From: Pseudomonadota bacterium
GTDB lineage: Bacteria; SZUA-182; DTGQ01
NCBI GenBank assembly: GCA_030625085.1
Contig: DAOURK010000013.1
Location: 1 to 50,469, forward strand
Length of the DNA stretch: 50,469 nt
Reading direction: 5' to 3'
Below are positions 43,259 to 50,469 of the stretch, one piece after another. A program made the position numbers and the translations under genes. Each line of letters begins with the position of its first letter. Positions within the stretch are counted from its first letter, which is position 1. The notes under the pieces are model-generated. The model did not search any database and was not told the DNA's origin. It was given only the letters and a program-made list of their open reading frames with translations.

Positions 43259-44884
43259 ATGAAATCTTCTTCTACAATTTCGTTAAAGACTGTTAAAAAA
43301 ATGTTTAAACCCTTTCCTTTAGACATTGTATTATTGGCGCTTAATCGGGCCTATCGAAAATGGTTGCAAGGAGATAATTCTTATAATCTACATATCTTAA
43401 AGGAATGCGAACAAGGAAATCCACTCTTTTATTGGATTGTTGCTGAAACTGCACGACATGCAATCGCATGGTGTTTGAAAAGAAGATATAACAGCCCTAT
43501 TCAGTTGAATTATGGAAAAGCCATTACTCAGCAGCAGATTGAACAACTTATGGATGTGGCAATGGCCGTCCAACTTAATTTGCCTGTACGTTCTTCGGAA
43601 GCTATGTCTCATTTAACATCGGATCCTTTTCTTGATACTGGATGTCGCTTATGGCTGCCTCAATATCTCTTACAGCGAAGTTCTCAATACCGGATTGGTC
43701 AAACCATTCTTCTTTACAAAAAAGCATCAGAAAGAAGGCAGCAGCGAGACCATCGTTTCCCATTATCAGAGTATAATTCTATCCTCTCATCAGTTCTTGG
43801 TTGCCCTCTCGATTTTTTCCTATTATCCTGTTTACAACTACAAGGAATATCTTTGAGTAACAATCCTTGTATTACTTTTCAACGGGCAATTCCTATAGAT
43901 GACAGGAAATATGACAATAGTATCTATGATTCGCATTCTTCAGGAGTTATCACTCCTTCTATAACACCTGTCATTAAATTATTAAGTGCTTCACCACATG
44001 AAATTCTTGAGAAGGCTCAACAACAGCTCGGGAGAAATGATGAATTTGTTATGATTGATGCACCGAACCCTCTCTTGTCATATCCTTTAATACAACCATT
44101 TTCGGATCGTCCTGATTACCTCATTGCTCCTGTCCCTCATTTGCTGGCCGAATGGCTATATGAACCCTTTATCGATAAGTTGTTCTCAAAATGCAATGGC
44201 ATCTTTACGAACAAGCATCTTTCGGAAATTTTTGAAGAATATGTTGGGCTTTTAGCTGAGCTATGTTCTCCAGATCATCAACCTTGGATTCATGAAAGCG
44301 ATCTTCAGAAAGGTTACTCCAATTCAGTTGTTGATTGGGTCAAAGATCTTGACGATATGGTGATATTGATTGATGCAAAACGCACCTTTATGGAAAATGT
44401 AAAGAGATACAGAAGCTTACCGGATGATTGGGAAGACCCTGTTGACTATTTGGTGAAAGGAGTTCATCAAGCGGCAACCTTTTGGAATAATGTCAAGAAA
44501 GGCAAAGTCCCGGCGCTCTTAAAGTCAAGAAACAAACCGGCTATTGCAGTTATTGTAACCCATATGGATTCTGATTATCGAGCATTACACAGCCACACGA
44601 AAAAAGCCATCGATACAAGGTGGAAAGATATTAATGCTCCTCTTCCCATCCCATGGCTCATTCTCGCCATAGATCGTTATGAGCAAATCATGACCCAATG
44701 GTCACAAATCAATGATGCTAAATGGCTGGGTAACATACTTTGGAAAGCCGCAAAAGCAGAAAATCCCAAACAAATACTTGATGAAATTCCAGTCATTCAA
44801 GAAGGCCCCCTGTGTGCTGAAGAGGAAGCTTTAGTAACCAAATTTAAAAAAGAAGTTGAGCAACAAAAAATAAGTAAAAAGTAA
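43259..44884 (+). CDS. 541-residue uncharacterised island protein with possible PD-(D/E)XK core
   Basis: I do not recognise a named family. The ATG has AGGA ~11 nt upstream and follows the methylase stop by 68 nt. The N-terminal ~130 residues are helical (PLDIVLLALNRAYRKWLQGD). The C-terminal ~220 residues contain a candidate restriction-endonuclease-like site: an acidic stretch VVDWVKDLDDMVILIDAKRT (~355-375), where Asp, a hydrophobic beta-strand and D-A-K mimic the PD-(D/E)XK pattern, followed by a helix and the strand AIAVIVTHMDSDYRA. It ends in a lysine-rich tail. Its position between a methyltransferase and an SMC-like ATPase suggests it supplies the nuclease of the system. That role is inference. 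Codon use is AT-richer than in the two genes before it. Confidence 0.6.
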   Translation: MKSSSTISLKTVKKMFKPFPLDIVLLALNRAYRKWLQGDNSYNLHILKECEQGNPLFYWIVAETARHAIAWCLKRRYNSPIQLNYGKAITQQQIEQLMDVAMAVQLNLPVRSSEAMSHLTSDPFLDTGCRLWLPQYLLQRSSQYRIGQTILLYKKASERRQQRDHRFPLSEYNSILSSVLGCPLDFFLLSCLQLQGISLSNNPCITFQRAIPIDDRKYDNSIYDSHSSGVITPSITPVIKLLSASPHEILEKAQQQLGRNDEFVMIDAPNPLLSYPLIQPFSDRPDYLIAPVPHLLAEWLYEPFIDKLFSKCNGIFTNKHLSEIFEEYVGLLAELCSPDHQPWIHESDLQKGYSNSVVDWVKDLDDMVILIDAKRTFMENVKRYRSLPDDWEDPVDYLVKGVHQAATFWNNVKKGKVPALLKSRNKPAIAVIVTHMDSDYRALHSHTKKAIDTRWKDINAPLPIPWLILAIDRYEQIMTQWSQINDAKWLGNILWKAAKAENPKQILDEIPVIQEGPLCAEEEALVTKFKKEVEQQKISKK

Positions 44885-44892
44885 AAAATCAT

Positions 44893-44913
44893 CCGGGGGA
44901 ATAATTCCCCCGG
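44893..44913. terminator. GC-rich hairpin between the nuclease-like and ATPase genes
   Basis: CCGGGGGAA and TTCCCCCGG form a perfect 9-bp stem with a 3-nt loop, 9 nt after the stop codon. There is no T-run behind it, so it may be a weak terminator or an mRNA-stability element limiting ATPase expression. The next gene starts only 34 nt later. Confidence 0.5.
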
Positions 44914-44946
44914 CGGATTAATGGTGTTTATGAGGGCAGGAGCAAT

Positions 44947-47571
44947 ATGAGCATTTCTTCATTGGATCAAATAATCAAATGGTCCTCCACACTCCCGACA
45001 TGGCAAAGTGAAGCAGTGCGCCGGTTACTACTTAAAATTGATTTGGGCCAGGATGATGAAAAAGAGTTACTTCTTATGCTGAAATCTGATTTTGGGTTAG
45101 CAGATGCTGCCCAAGTGCCTAAGGCGAAGATTTTAGATGGAAAGCAGTTCTCCAGCACCCGCTCATCTGATCTGCCAGTCTTAATAAAGAAAATGAAGGG
45201 TCTCCAGGGGGTCAATGCCTTACCACATGATTCGATCTTAAATTTTGCACCTAAGGGGTTAACCATCGTATATGGAGACAATGGTGCAGGCAAATCCGGA
45301 TATGCACGTGTTCTTAAGCGGGCTTGTCGAGCGCGAGATTCATCGGAGCCGATATTATCAAATGTATTTGATGATACCAGTCCGGGGCCTGCGCAAGCAC
45401 TATTCGCGATAACAGTAAACGGAAAGATCGATAAGGAAATCACCTGGATTGATGAACAAGATGAGAATGAAATCCTTTCATCAATCTGTGTTTTCGACGC
45501 TGGGTGTGCGCGTATAATAGTAGACCAGAAAAATCAGGCCCATTACTTACCCTATGGCGCTCATGTTTTTGAGGGGCTTGCTAATCTCATCCAACACATG
45601 CGTGAATGTCTTGAACAGGAAAAACCAAAGCCAGAGAAACCTGTTCTGGAGGGCCTTGATCCCACCACTAAAGCAGGCATATTCCTCATTTCAATCAATA
45701 GATCAACAAATCCTCAAGATATACAAGACAATACGAAGTGGAAGGAAGAGGATCAGAAACGACTTGACGAATTGACAAAGGAAATAGCAAATGCAGAAGC
45801 TAATGATCCACTAAAGCAGGCAGGCCAATTTGAAAGATGTAGTGAAAAGCTTAAATCAATAGCGCGGCAAATGCTAGGGCTGAGGGCATTTTTAAGTTCT
45901 GCGGTTTATGGGGAGATACAACATATCCTTTATGCATTGAAGGAAGCTGAGAAAGCACTAAAAATAGCCTCTAATCTCACATTGTCAAATGAGCCGTTGC
46001 CGGGCGCCGGGTCCAATGCCTGGCAAATGTTATATAATACAGCTAAAAAATTTTCTATGGAACATGCCTATCCCAACGAAAAATTTCCTCACCTCGATAA
46101 TAATACGAAATGTGTCCTGTGTATGCAACCATTGGGGGCAGAGGCAAAAGAGAGGTTCAGTCGATTTAAAGCCTTTATGGAGGACACAACAAAACAAAAA
46201 GTAGAGGGTATACAGGAAACCTTAGCACGAAAAAAAGAAGAAATTGAAAAACTTCAATTTCCTGACAATGGCCTTTTAAAAGAACGTCTGCAAGATATAG
46301 CCGAAATTGATGATAAACTCCCCAATAAGGTGTGTGACTATTTTAATTCCCTTAGAACAAGACAACAACATTTTTTACAAGTCATTACAGAACGGAAATC
46401 TTTTGAGACACCTGCGTTATTAAATTGCCCAAAGCGGGAACTGCAAAGCATTGACAAGATCTTGAAATCTAATATTCAAAAACTTCAAAAGAGCGCAAAA
46501 CCAGAGGAACTTAAAAAATTAAAGAATGAGAAACTGGAATTACAAGCCAAAAAATTAATCTCAACACAGACTTCTAAGCTGAAGGAATATGTTGATCAAT
46601 TACGCCTGGCTCACTTGTATGAAATGTGTATTAAAAAATTGAATCCCAGAAAGATTACTATGGCGGGGAAGGAAATCATTTCTAAAACGCTATCGCCCCA
46701 ATTGGAGAAAGCATTGGCAGATGAATTGCGTTTTCTTGGCGCATCCAGCTTCCCAATTTGCTTCAGGATATCAGGAAGACATGGTTCAACTGAACACCAA
46801 TTCCACCTTGAAGGTGCAAACATAAAAAAGGGATGTTTTCTTTCTCAGATCCTGAGCGAAGGAGAACAAAAAATTATTGCCTTGGCAGGTTTCCTGGCGG
46901 AGCTCCAAACCTCAAGCATGAAAAACCCGATTATCTTCGATGATCCGGTATGCTCACTTGATCATAAATTTCGTCGGGCAATTGCCAAGAGGTTGGCTAA
47001 GGAGGGCAAAGAAAGGCAGGTTATTTTATTCACCCATGATCTGCCATTTGTTTTAATGCTGAATGAGTATTGTGATGAAAGTGGTTGCGAGTGGACAATA
47101 AATTCAATAGAAAGAACAGCCAAGACACCGGGAATATGTACCAAGCACCCTCCTTGGTATGCACTTAATCTGAAAGCGCGTGTAGGCATATTAAGAGATG
47201 AATTACAGGTGATTCGTAAAACTCATACATCCGCCATTGAGAGCGAATATAAGGCTAAGGTTAGATCCTTTTATGGGAAACTGCGTGAAACGTGGGAGAG
47301 GCTTGTCGAGGAGCTCCTTTTAAACGGGGTAATACACCGGTTCGGCAGGGATGTACAGACACAGCGCATCAAACCGCTTTCTGATATATCAGATGCAGAT
47401 GTCAAACGAGTTTTCAAGGCTATGAAGATATGTAGCTGTTATATACATGACGAGGCCGCGGAATTGAATGAGCCATTGCCGACACCAGAGGTCATTGAGC
47501 TGGATATTAAAAATTTGGAAGAATACCGGCTTGAGCTTTCATCTAAAAGAAAAAGGAGTCCTAGAAAATGA
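44947..47571 (+). CDS. SMC/RecF-like AAA ATPase with coiled coils (defence ATPase)
   Basis: 874 residues; AGGAG lies 5 nt before the ATG. After an N-terminal ~95-residue helical head comes the ATPase: GLTIVYGDNGAGKSGYARVL (Walker A ~110-117), coiled-coil arms (~260-580) with a zinc-hook-like CVLCMQPL in the middle (KCVLCMQPLG), the ABC signature ILSEGEQKII (~635) and Walker B with D-loop IIFDDPVCSLDH (~660-670), then ILFTHDLPFVL. A CxxC within the coiled coil is a feature of RloC/Rad50-like proteins. The C-terminal ~130 residues (YGKLRETWERLVEELLLNGV ... KICSCYIHDE) are an unfamiliar helical domain; K/RxxxxxH in KICSCYIH hints at a HEPN-type site, unproven. Likely senses DNA ends or phage processes and activates an effector. 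Confidence 0.8.
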   Translation: MSISSLDQIIKWSSTLPTWQSEAVRRLLLKIDLGQDDEKELLLMLKSDFGLADAAQVPKAKILDGKQFSSTRSSDLPVLIKKMKGLQGVNALPHDSILNFAPKGLTIVYGDNGAGKSGYARVLKRACRARDSSEPILSNVFDDTSPGPAQALFAITVNGKIDKEITWIDEQDENEILSSICVFDAGCARIIVDQKNQAHYLPYGAHVFEGLANLIQHMRECLEQEKPKPEKPVLEGLDPTTKAGIFLISINRSTNPQDIQDNTKWKEEDQKRLDELTKEIANAEANDPLKQAGQFERCSEKLKSIARQMLGLRAFLSSAVYGEIQHILYALKEAEKALKIASNLTLSNEPLPGAGSNAWQMLYNTAKKFSMEHAYPNEKFPHLDNNTKCVLCMQPLGAEAKERFSRFKAFMEDTTKQKVEGIQETLARKKEEIEKLQFPDNGLLKERLQDIAEIDDKLPNKVCDYFNSLRTRQQHFLQVITERKSFETPALLNCPKRELQSIDKILKSNIQKLQKSAKPEELKKLKNEKLELQAKKLISTQTSKLKEYVDQLRLAHLYEMCIKKLNPRKITMAGKEIISKTLSPQLEKALADELRFLGASSFPICFRISGRHGSTEHQFHLEGANIKKGCFLSQILSEGEQKIIALAGFLAELQTSSMKNPIIFDDPVCSLDHKFRRAIAKRLAKEGKERQVILFTHDLPFVLMLNEYCDESGCEWTINSIERTAKTPGICTKHPPWYALNLKARVGILRDELQVIRKTHTSAIESEYKAKVRSFYGKLRETWERLVEELLLNGVIHRFGRDVQTQRIKPLSDISDADVKRVFKAMKICSCYIHDEAAELNEPLPTPEVIELDIKNLEEYRLELSSKRKRSPRK

Positions 47572-47670
47572 CGTTGCATATCTGATAAACTTATTAATAT
47601 ATGGTGAGGTAAAGGTTTGGATGCCGAGCCGATAGATATAGACAAGTAGCTTGTCTAAGTGTGAGGATCA

Positions 47671-48066
47671 ATGATGGAAAAAGAGAAGTTAATATCCTAT
47701 TGGATTAATAGTTCTGATATAGATTTCAAAGCAATGCAGCATTTATATGAAAAAAAGGATTTCAGTTGGTCTTTGTTTATTGGCCATCTTGTAGTTGAAA
47801 AACTCATAAAGGCTTATTATGTAAAATATATTGATAAACAACCACCATTTGTTCATAATTTACTTAGATTGGCAGAAAAGGCAAAATTAAAATTAAGTGA
47901 AGAACAGAAAGATTTTCTGGATATGGTATCAACCTTCAATATTCGAGCAAGATATGATGATTATAATCTAGAATTTTATAAAATATGTTCAAAGGAATTC
48001 ACTAAAGAATGGATAAACAAAATTACAGGGTTTAGAGAATGGATCAAAAAACAGCTTTTCAAATAG
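47671..48066 (+). CDS. HEPN domain protein of a HEPN/MNT pair
   Basis: 131 residues, helical. SYWINSSDIDFKAMQHLYEK, WSLFIGHLVVEKLIKAYYVK and PFVHNLLRLAEKA follow the HEPN (PF05168-type) pattern. The usual RNase motif Rx4-6H is not evident; RARYDDY takes the place of the RYP/RYPD end found in nucleotidyltransferase-linked HEPN proteins. GAGGA lies upstream of tandem ATG codons, and a small GACAAG/CTTGTC hairpin (47641-47655) is in the leader. Its 3' end overlaps the nucleotidyltransferase gene by 28 nt. Known of such pairs: toxin-antitoxin modules in which MNT adenylylates HEPN. Without the catalytic motif, toxicity is uncertain. Confidence 0.85.
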   Translation: MMEKEKLISYWINSSDIDFKAMQHLYEKKDFSWSLFIGHLVVEKLIKAYYVKYIDKQPPFVHNLLRLAEKAKLKLSEEQKDFLDMVSTFNIRARYDDYNLEFYKICSKEFTKEWINKITGFREWIKKQLFK

Positions 48067-48347
48067 TAAAAAAATATATTAAGTTCTTAAAAGAAAATAA
48101 ATATAATATTCAAAAAGCCTATATCTTTGGCTCGTTCGCTACAGGAAAATTCAATGAAGATAGCGATATTGATTTAGCGATAATCTTCAAAAATTTAAAG
48201 AATGGCTTTACCACGCAAGTTGACTTAATGAAATTACGCAGAAAATTTGATACCAGGATTGAACCGCACCCGTTTGATGAAGTGGACTTTAATATTTCTA
48301 ATCCTTTTGCTAAAAAAATTCTTAGCACAGGAATACAAATTTTATAA
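48039..48347 (+). CDS. MNT-type nucleotidyltransferase (HEPN partner)
   Basis: 102 residues with the minimal nucleotidyltransferase signature GSFATGKFNEDSDIDLAIIF (GSx10DxD, metal-binding Asp pair), then FDTRIEPHPFDEVDFNISNP where the third acidic residue of the triad sits. Family role: AMP transfer onto the HEPN partner, which silences it. The start lies inside the HEPN gene, so translation is coupled. Complete and without damage. Confidence 0.9.
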   Translation: MDQKTAFQIVKKYIKFLKENKYNIQKAYIFGSFATGKFNEDSDIDLAIIFKNLKNGFTTQVDLMKLRRKFDTRIEPHPFDEVDFNISNPFAKKILSTGIQIL

Positions 48348-48379
48348 TTTTATAGGGAAGTCACTCACAAAGAAAGATA

Positions 48380-48625
48380 ATGAACCAAATTGGCAAAGGA
48401 AAACCACAATATAAAATTATAATAGAAAAACATACTGATGGTTATGTAGCTTATCCTTTGGGCTTTAAAGGTGTTGTAGTAGGCCAAGGTGATACCTTCG
48501 AAGAAACCCTTTCGGATGTAAAATCTGCTATTCGTTTTCATATCGAGACATTTGGCAAGGATGTTCTCGATGTTGATCCGCCTATACTTGAGGCATTCAT
48601 TGCAGAGGCAGAAGTAGAAGCATAA
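48380..48625 (+). CDS. HicB-like antitoxin domain protein, orphan
   Basis: 81 residues. YKIIIEKHTDGYVAYPLGFK, GVVVGQGDTFEETLSDVKSA and IRFHIETFGKD follow the degenerate RNase-H fold of HicB antitoxins. The C-terminus ends at EAFIAEAEVEA without a ribbon-helix-helix or HTH segment, so it is the short, non-DNA-binding type. No hicA of the expected ~60-80 residues is found on either side, so its toxin is missing, elsewhere, or never existed (many such proteins are solitary). It follows the MNT gene by 32 nt and could be transcribed with it. Confidence 0.8.
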   Translation: MNQIGKGKPQYKIIIEKHTDGYVAYPLGFKGVVVGQGDTFEETLSDVKSAIRFHIETFGKDVLDVDPPILEAFIAEAEVEA

Positions 48626-48762
48626 GGCTTCCACATTAAAAAAATCTACACTCAAAAGAGAAAAATATTAGATACTGTTTCTAAACCGATTGTAATACCA
48701 TTTTTTTATGCTGAAGAAAAAAATAAAAAAGAGCCAAAAAGCTGTTTAAGTGAGGTTATGGG

Positions 48763-49674
48763 ATGGATAAAGATCAAATTTATAAAGTTTTAATTCAGAA
48801 CTTTTTCAAGGAATTTATGGAGTTATTTCTCCCTTACCTGGCTGAGAGAATTGATTATTCTTCGGCTGAGTTTCTCATGCAGGAGATGTTTACCGATTTA
48901 CCCAAGGGTAAACGTAAGAAGCTTGATCTTGTGGTGAAGATTAAGTTTCTGGGAGAAGATGAAGAGAAGATTATTATTATTCACATTGAAGTGGAAGGAA
49001 AAAAACAACAGGGTATTGCGCGGCGGATGTTCAAATACTTTGCCCAGCTATATCTTCGCTTTGAAAAAGATATCATACCGATAGTTATCTTTGTGGATGA
49101 TCATAAATGGAAAGAGGATGTGGATCGTGAATATCTGATATCTTATGATGAACAGTACCTCAACTTTAGATACAAAAAAATAAAGTTAAAAGATTTGAAT
49201 TATAAACAATTTTTAAATTCGAAAAGCCCCTTGGCTCATGCTCTAATGGTAAAGATGGATTTCGATAAAAAAGAACGGGTAAGGCTGAAGGCTGAAGTAT
49301 TACGGCTGATTCTAACCGGCCAAATTGATGAAGCTAGGCAAAGTATTCTATTAAATTTTGTAGAAGAATGTATGGTTTTAAAATTATTCGAGGAACAGAC
49401 TTTCAAAAAATTAATAGATGAAAAAGAAGATTATAAGGAGATTAAGCACATGGTAACCATATACGAAGAAAAAGGTATACAAAAAGGTATTCAACAAGGA
49501 GCAGTCCATCTACTTATACAGCAAATAATTCAAAAATTTGGCCCTATTTCTGAAGAGATAGAAAAAAAGATCAAATCAATAAATAAGTTGGACGAGCTTG
49601 ATGAATTAGGTATTGCCCTGCTTGATATAAAGAGCCTTGAAGAGTTTGTAGCCAAATTAGATAAAATAAAATAG
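48763..49674 (+). CDS. Rpn-like PD-(D/E)XK nuclease with DUF4351-type C-terminus
   Basis: 303 residues. The N-terminal ~170 follow the Rpn/transposase-like nuclease family: FFKEFMELFLPYLAERIDYS, then KLDLVVKIKFLGEDEEKIII and IHIEVEGKKQQGIARRMFKY, where the Asp and the ExE strand form the expected PD-(D/E)XK-type metal site and QxxxxxRMFxYxxxLY is the following helix. The C-terminal ~60 residues (GAVHLLIQQIIQKFGPISEE ... LDELDELGIALLDIKSLEEF) match DUF4351. Known of the family: recombination-promoting DNases or domesticated transposase-like proteins, often multicopy. The gene appears intact; the role here is unknown. Confidence 0.85.
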   Translation: MDKDQIYKVLIQNFFKEFMELFLPYLAERIDYSSAEFLMQEMFTDLPKGKRKKLDLVVKIKFLGEDEEKIIIIHIEVEGKKQQGIARRMFKYFAQLYLRFEKDIIPIVIFVDDHKWKEDVDREYLISYDEQYLNFRYKKIKLKDLNYKQFLNSKSPLAHALMVKMDFDKKERVRLKAEVLRLILTGQIDEARQSILLNFVEECMVLKLFEEQTFKKLIDEKEDYKEIKHMVTIYEEKGIQKGIQQGAVHLLIQQIIQKFGPISEEIEKKIKSINKLDELDELGIALLDIKSLEEFVAKLDKIK

Positions 49675-49746
49675 GGCTTTGAGGCCAATCAAAAAAGTAA
49701 GCTGCAATATAAGAATAGAAGGATGTATTGAGGGCTATTGTGTAAT

Positions 49747-49971
49747 ATGGCAAAAGTAAAAGATTTTAATAGTTCAGTAGTACCATATTTACTTAAGCTT
49801 AAGCAAAAACATTACTGGGTCGATTATGATGAGGAAGCAGATACACTCTATATCAGCTTTCGCAAACCACAATGCGCTGATGACAGTATTATGGAAGATG
49901 ATTTTATTTACCATTATGCCGGAGAAGAGTTAGTTGGAGTTACCGTGTTGCATGCAAAAACATACAAATGA
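49747..49971 (+). CDS. DUF2283 family protein
   Basis: 74 residues from the ATG at 49747; a TTG three codons upstream is possible. Contains HYWVDYDEEADTLYISFRKP, DDSIMEDDFIYHYAGEELVG and VTVLHAKTY, the DUF2283 pattern (YDxExDxLYI...). Members are small, often next to DUF4258 or other toxin-like partners and thought to be antitoxin-like, but the function is unproven. No such partner is visible here: the next frame downstream is a broken helicase stub. It follows the Rpn-like gene by 72 nt. Confidence 0.82.
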   Translation: MAKVKDFNSSVVPYLLKLKQKHYWVDYDEEADTLYISFRKPQCADDSIMEDDFIYHYAGEELVGVTVLHAKTYK

Positions 49972-50029
49972 TGGGAAGCGGATTATAAGGCCTCATTAAA
50001 AAAAATTAGAAGTATTTTAAGGACATTTC

Positions 50030-50344
50030 ATGATCCCCTCAGTGTTAGCCAAACAAATGCGCCAGGGCGTGGAAAATTTCCTGCGCACCACCTTCCCCAT
50101 TTCCACCCCCTTTTTTCATGGGCTGATCGACCGCCTGCTGGAAGAAGACGGCAGTGTCTTCAAGGGGCCATATGTATCCATACAACTCCCCTTTCGGCAT
50201 GGCCAAAGCGGCCCCGATTTTTTTCCGGATATCCCTTTGAAATACAAGCCCTATCTTCACCAGAAAAAAGCCTTTCAGCGATTGTCCGGACCTCGGGCAC
50301 GCTCAACTATTATCGCCACCAGCACTGGTTCCAAAACTCAGTAA
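50030..50344 (+). pseudogene. N-terminal stub of a DUF1998-type DEAD-box helicase, broken at Walker A
   Basis: 104 residues. VENFLRTTFPISTPFFHGLI, FKGPYVSIQLPFRHGQSGPD and FFPDIPLKYKPYLHQKKAFQ followed by RLSGPRARSTIIATSTGSKT correspond to the start of large DEAD/DEAH helicases that end in DUF1998 (normally IIATGTGSGKTE). One glycine of the P-loop is missing (TGSKT for TGSGKT), and a TAA follows two codons later; the remaining ~125 bp to the window edge show no helicase similarity. A start-proximal piece cannot be active. Such helicases accompany SNF2-methylase systems and Druantia, so it may be a lost part of the defence island upstream. Confidence 0.75.
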
Positions 50345-50469
50345 ATTAGGCTTTTTGAGCTAATATCAATCGCAAATAATTTGCTCGTTTCCATAAAATT
50401 AAATTTTTATGATCTTGTTATCAAAATCTGATATCGTCAGTTACTTTTGATAATAAAGAGAAAATCGTC

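Noticed and set aside
47671-48347. HEPN/MNT pair considered as an active HepT-MntA toxin system
   Set aside because: The HEPN protein lacks a visible Rx4-6H motif, so I call only the domain pair and leave activity open.
48626-48762. Search for a hicA toxin next to the HicB-like gene
   Set aside because: Neither side offers a frame of HicA length or its GSH(x)-type motif; the HicB-like gene is called orphan.

Overview
The window looks like chromosomal DNA of a Gram-negative deltaproteobacterium-type organism (Desulfobacterota-like). This is inferred from gene families only: large exported Ig-fold and Rhs proteins, SurA-like lipoproteins, a relic of a V-type ATP synthase operon, many toxin-antitoxin (TA) pairs and short GGGGACGG-type dispersed repeats. 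No rRNA, tRNA or CRISPR array was seen.

Region 1 (1-17743, all + strand) is a cell-envelope/surface block. It holds the end of a glycine-rich surface protein, two SurA/PpiC-like lipoproteins, a 1108-residue multi-Ig exported protein, a 1920-residue exported protein with DLDIDSDNN repeats and a C-terminal alpha/beta hydrolase, and an Rhs/YD-repeat protein. The Rhs gene has lost its 5' end next to a structured non-coding stretch and carries an unrecognised C-terminal tip. The lipoproteins are plausibly folding helpers for the big exported products.

Region 2 (17744-35065) is a decaying accessory region. It has two yefM-yoeB pairs, a mazF-type pair plus a duplicated 3' scrap of mazF, a DUF433/DUF5615 pair whose toxin has lost its middle, a RhuM gene and a truncated RhuM copy, and an MltF-like transglycosylase. 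It also has a three-gene ABC-three-component (ABC-3C) defence system at 26376-29280 and a small J-domain operon. Among these lie relics of ntpB and ntpD (V-type ATP synthase) and of ParB-HTH DNA methylases. A repeat family of about 70-80 bp has five good copies here, most of them ending close to TA genes or relics. The ntpB and ntpD relics keep their native order and strand, so the RhuM/ABC-3C segment reads as an island that split an ancestral V-type ATPase operon.

Region 3 (35543-47571) is the strongest candidate system: SNF2-type helicase, very large class I N6-adenine methyltransferase (with one frameshift near 39588), a 541-residue protein with a possible PD-(D/E)XK nuclease core, and an SMC/RecF-like ATPase. 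The first two genes resemble the drmD-drmMI pair of class 1 DISARM. The DISARM core (drmA, drmB, drmC) is absent, and two unfamiliar genes sit in its place. Region 4 (47671-50469) adds a HEPN/MNT pair, an orphan HicB-like protein, an Rpn-like nuclease, a DUF2283 protein and the N-terminal stub of a DEAD-box helicase broken in its Walker A motif.

Family assignments come from recognising motifs and remembered family sequences. No database search was run.
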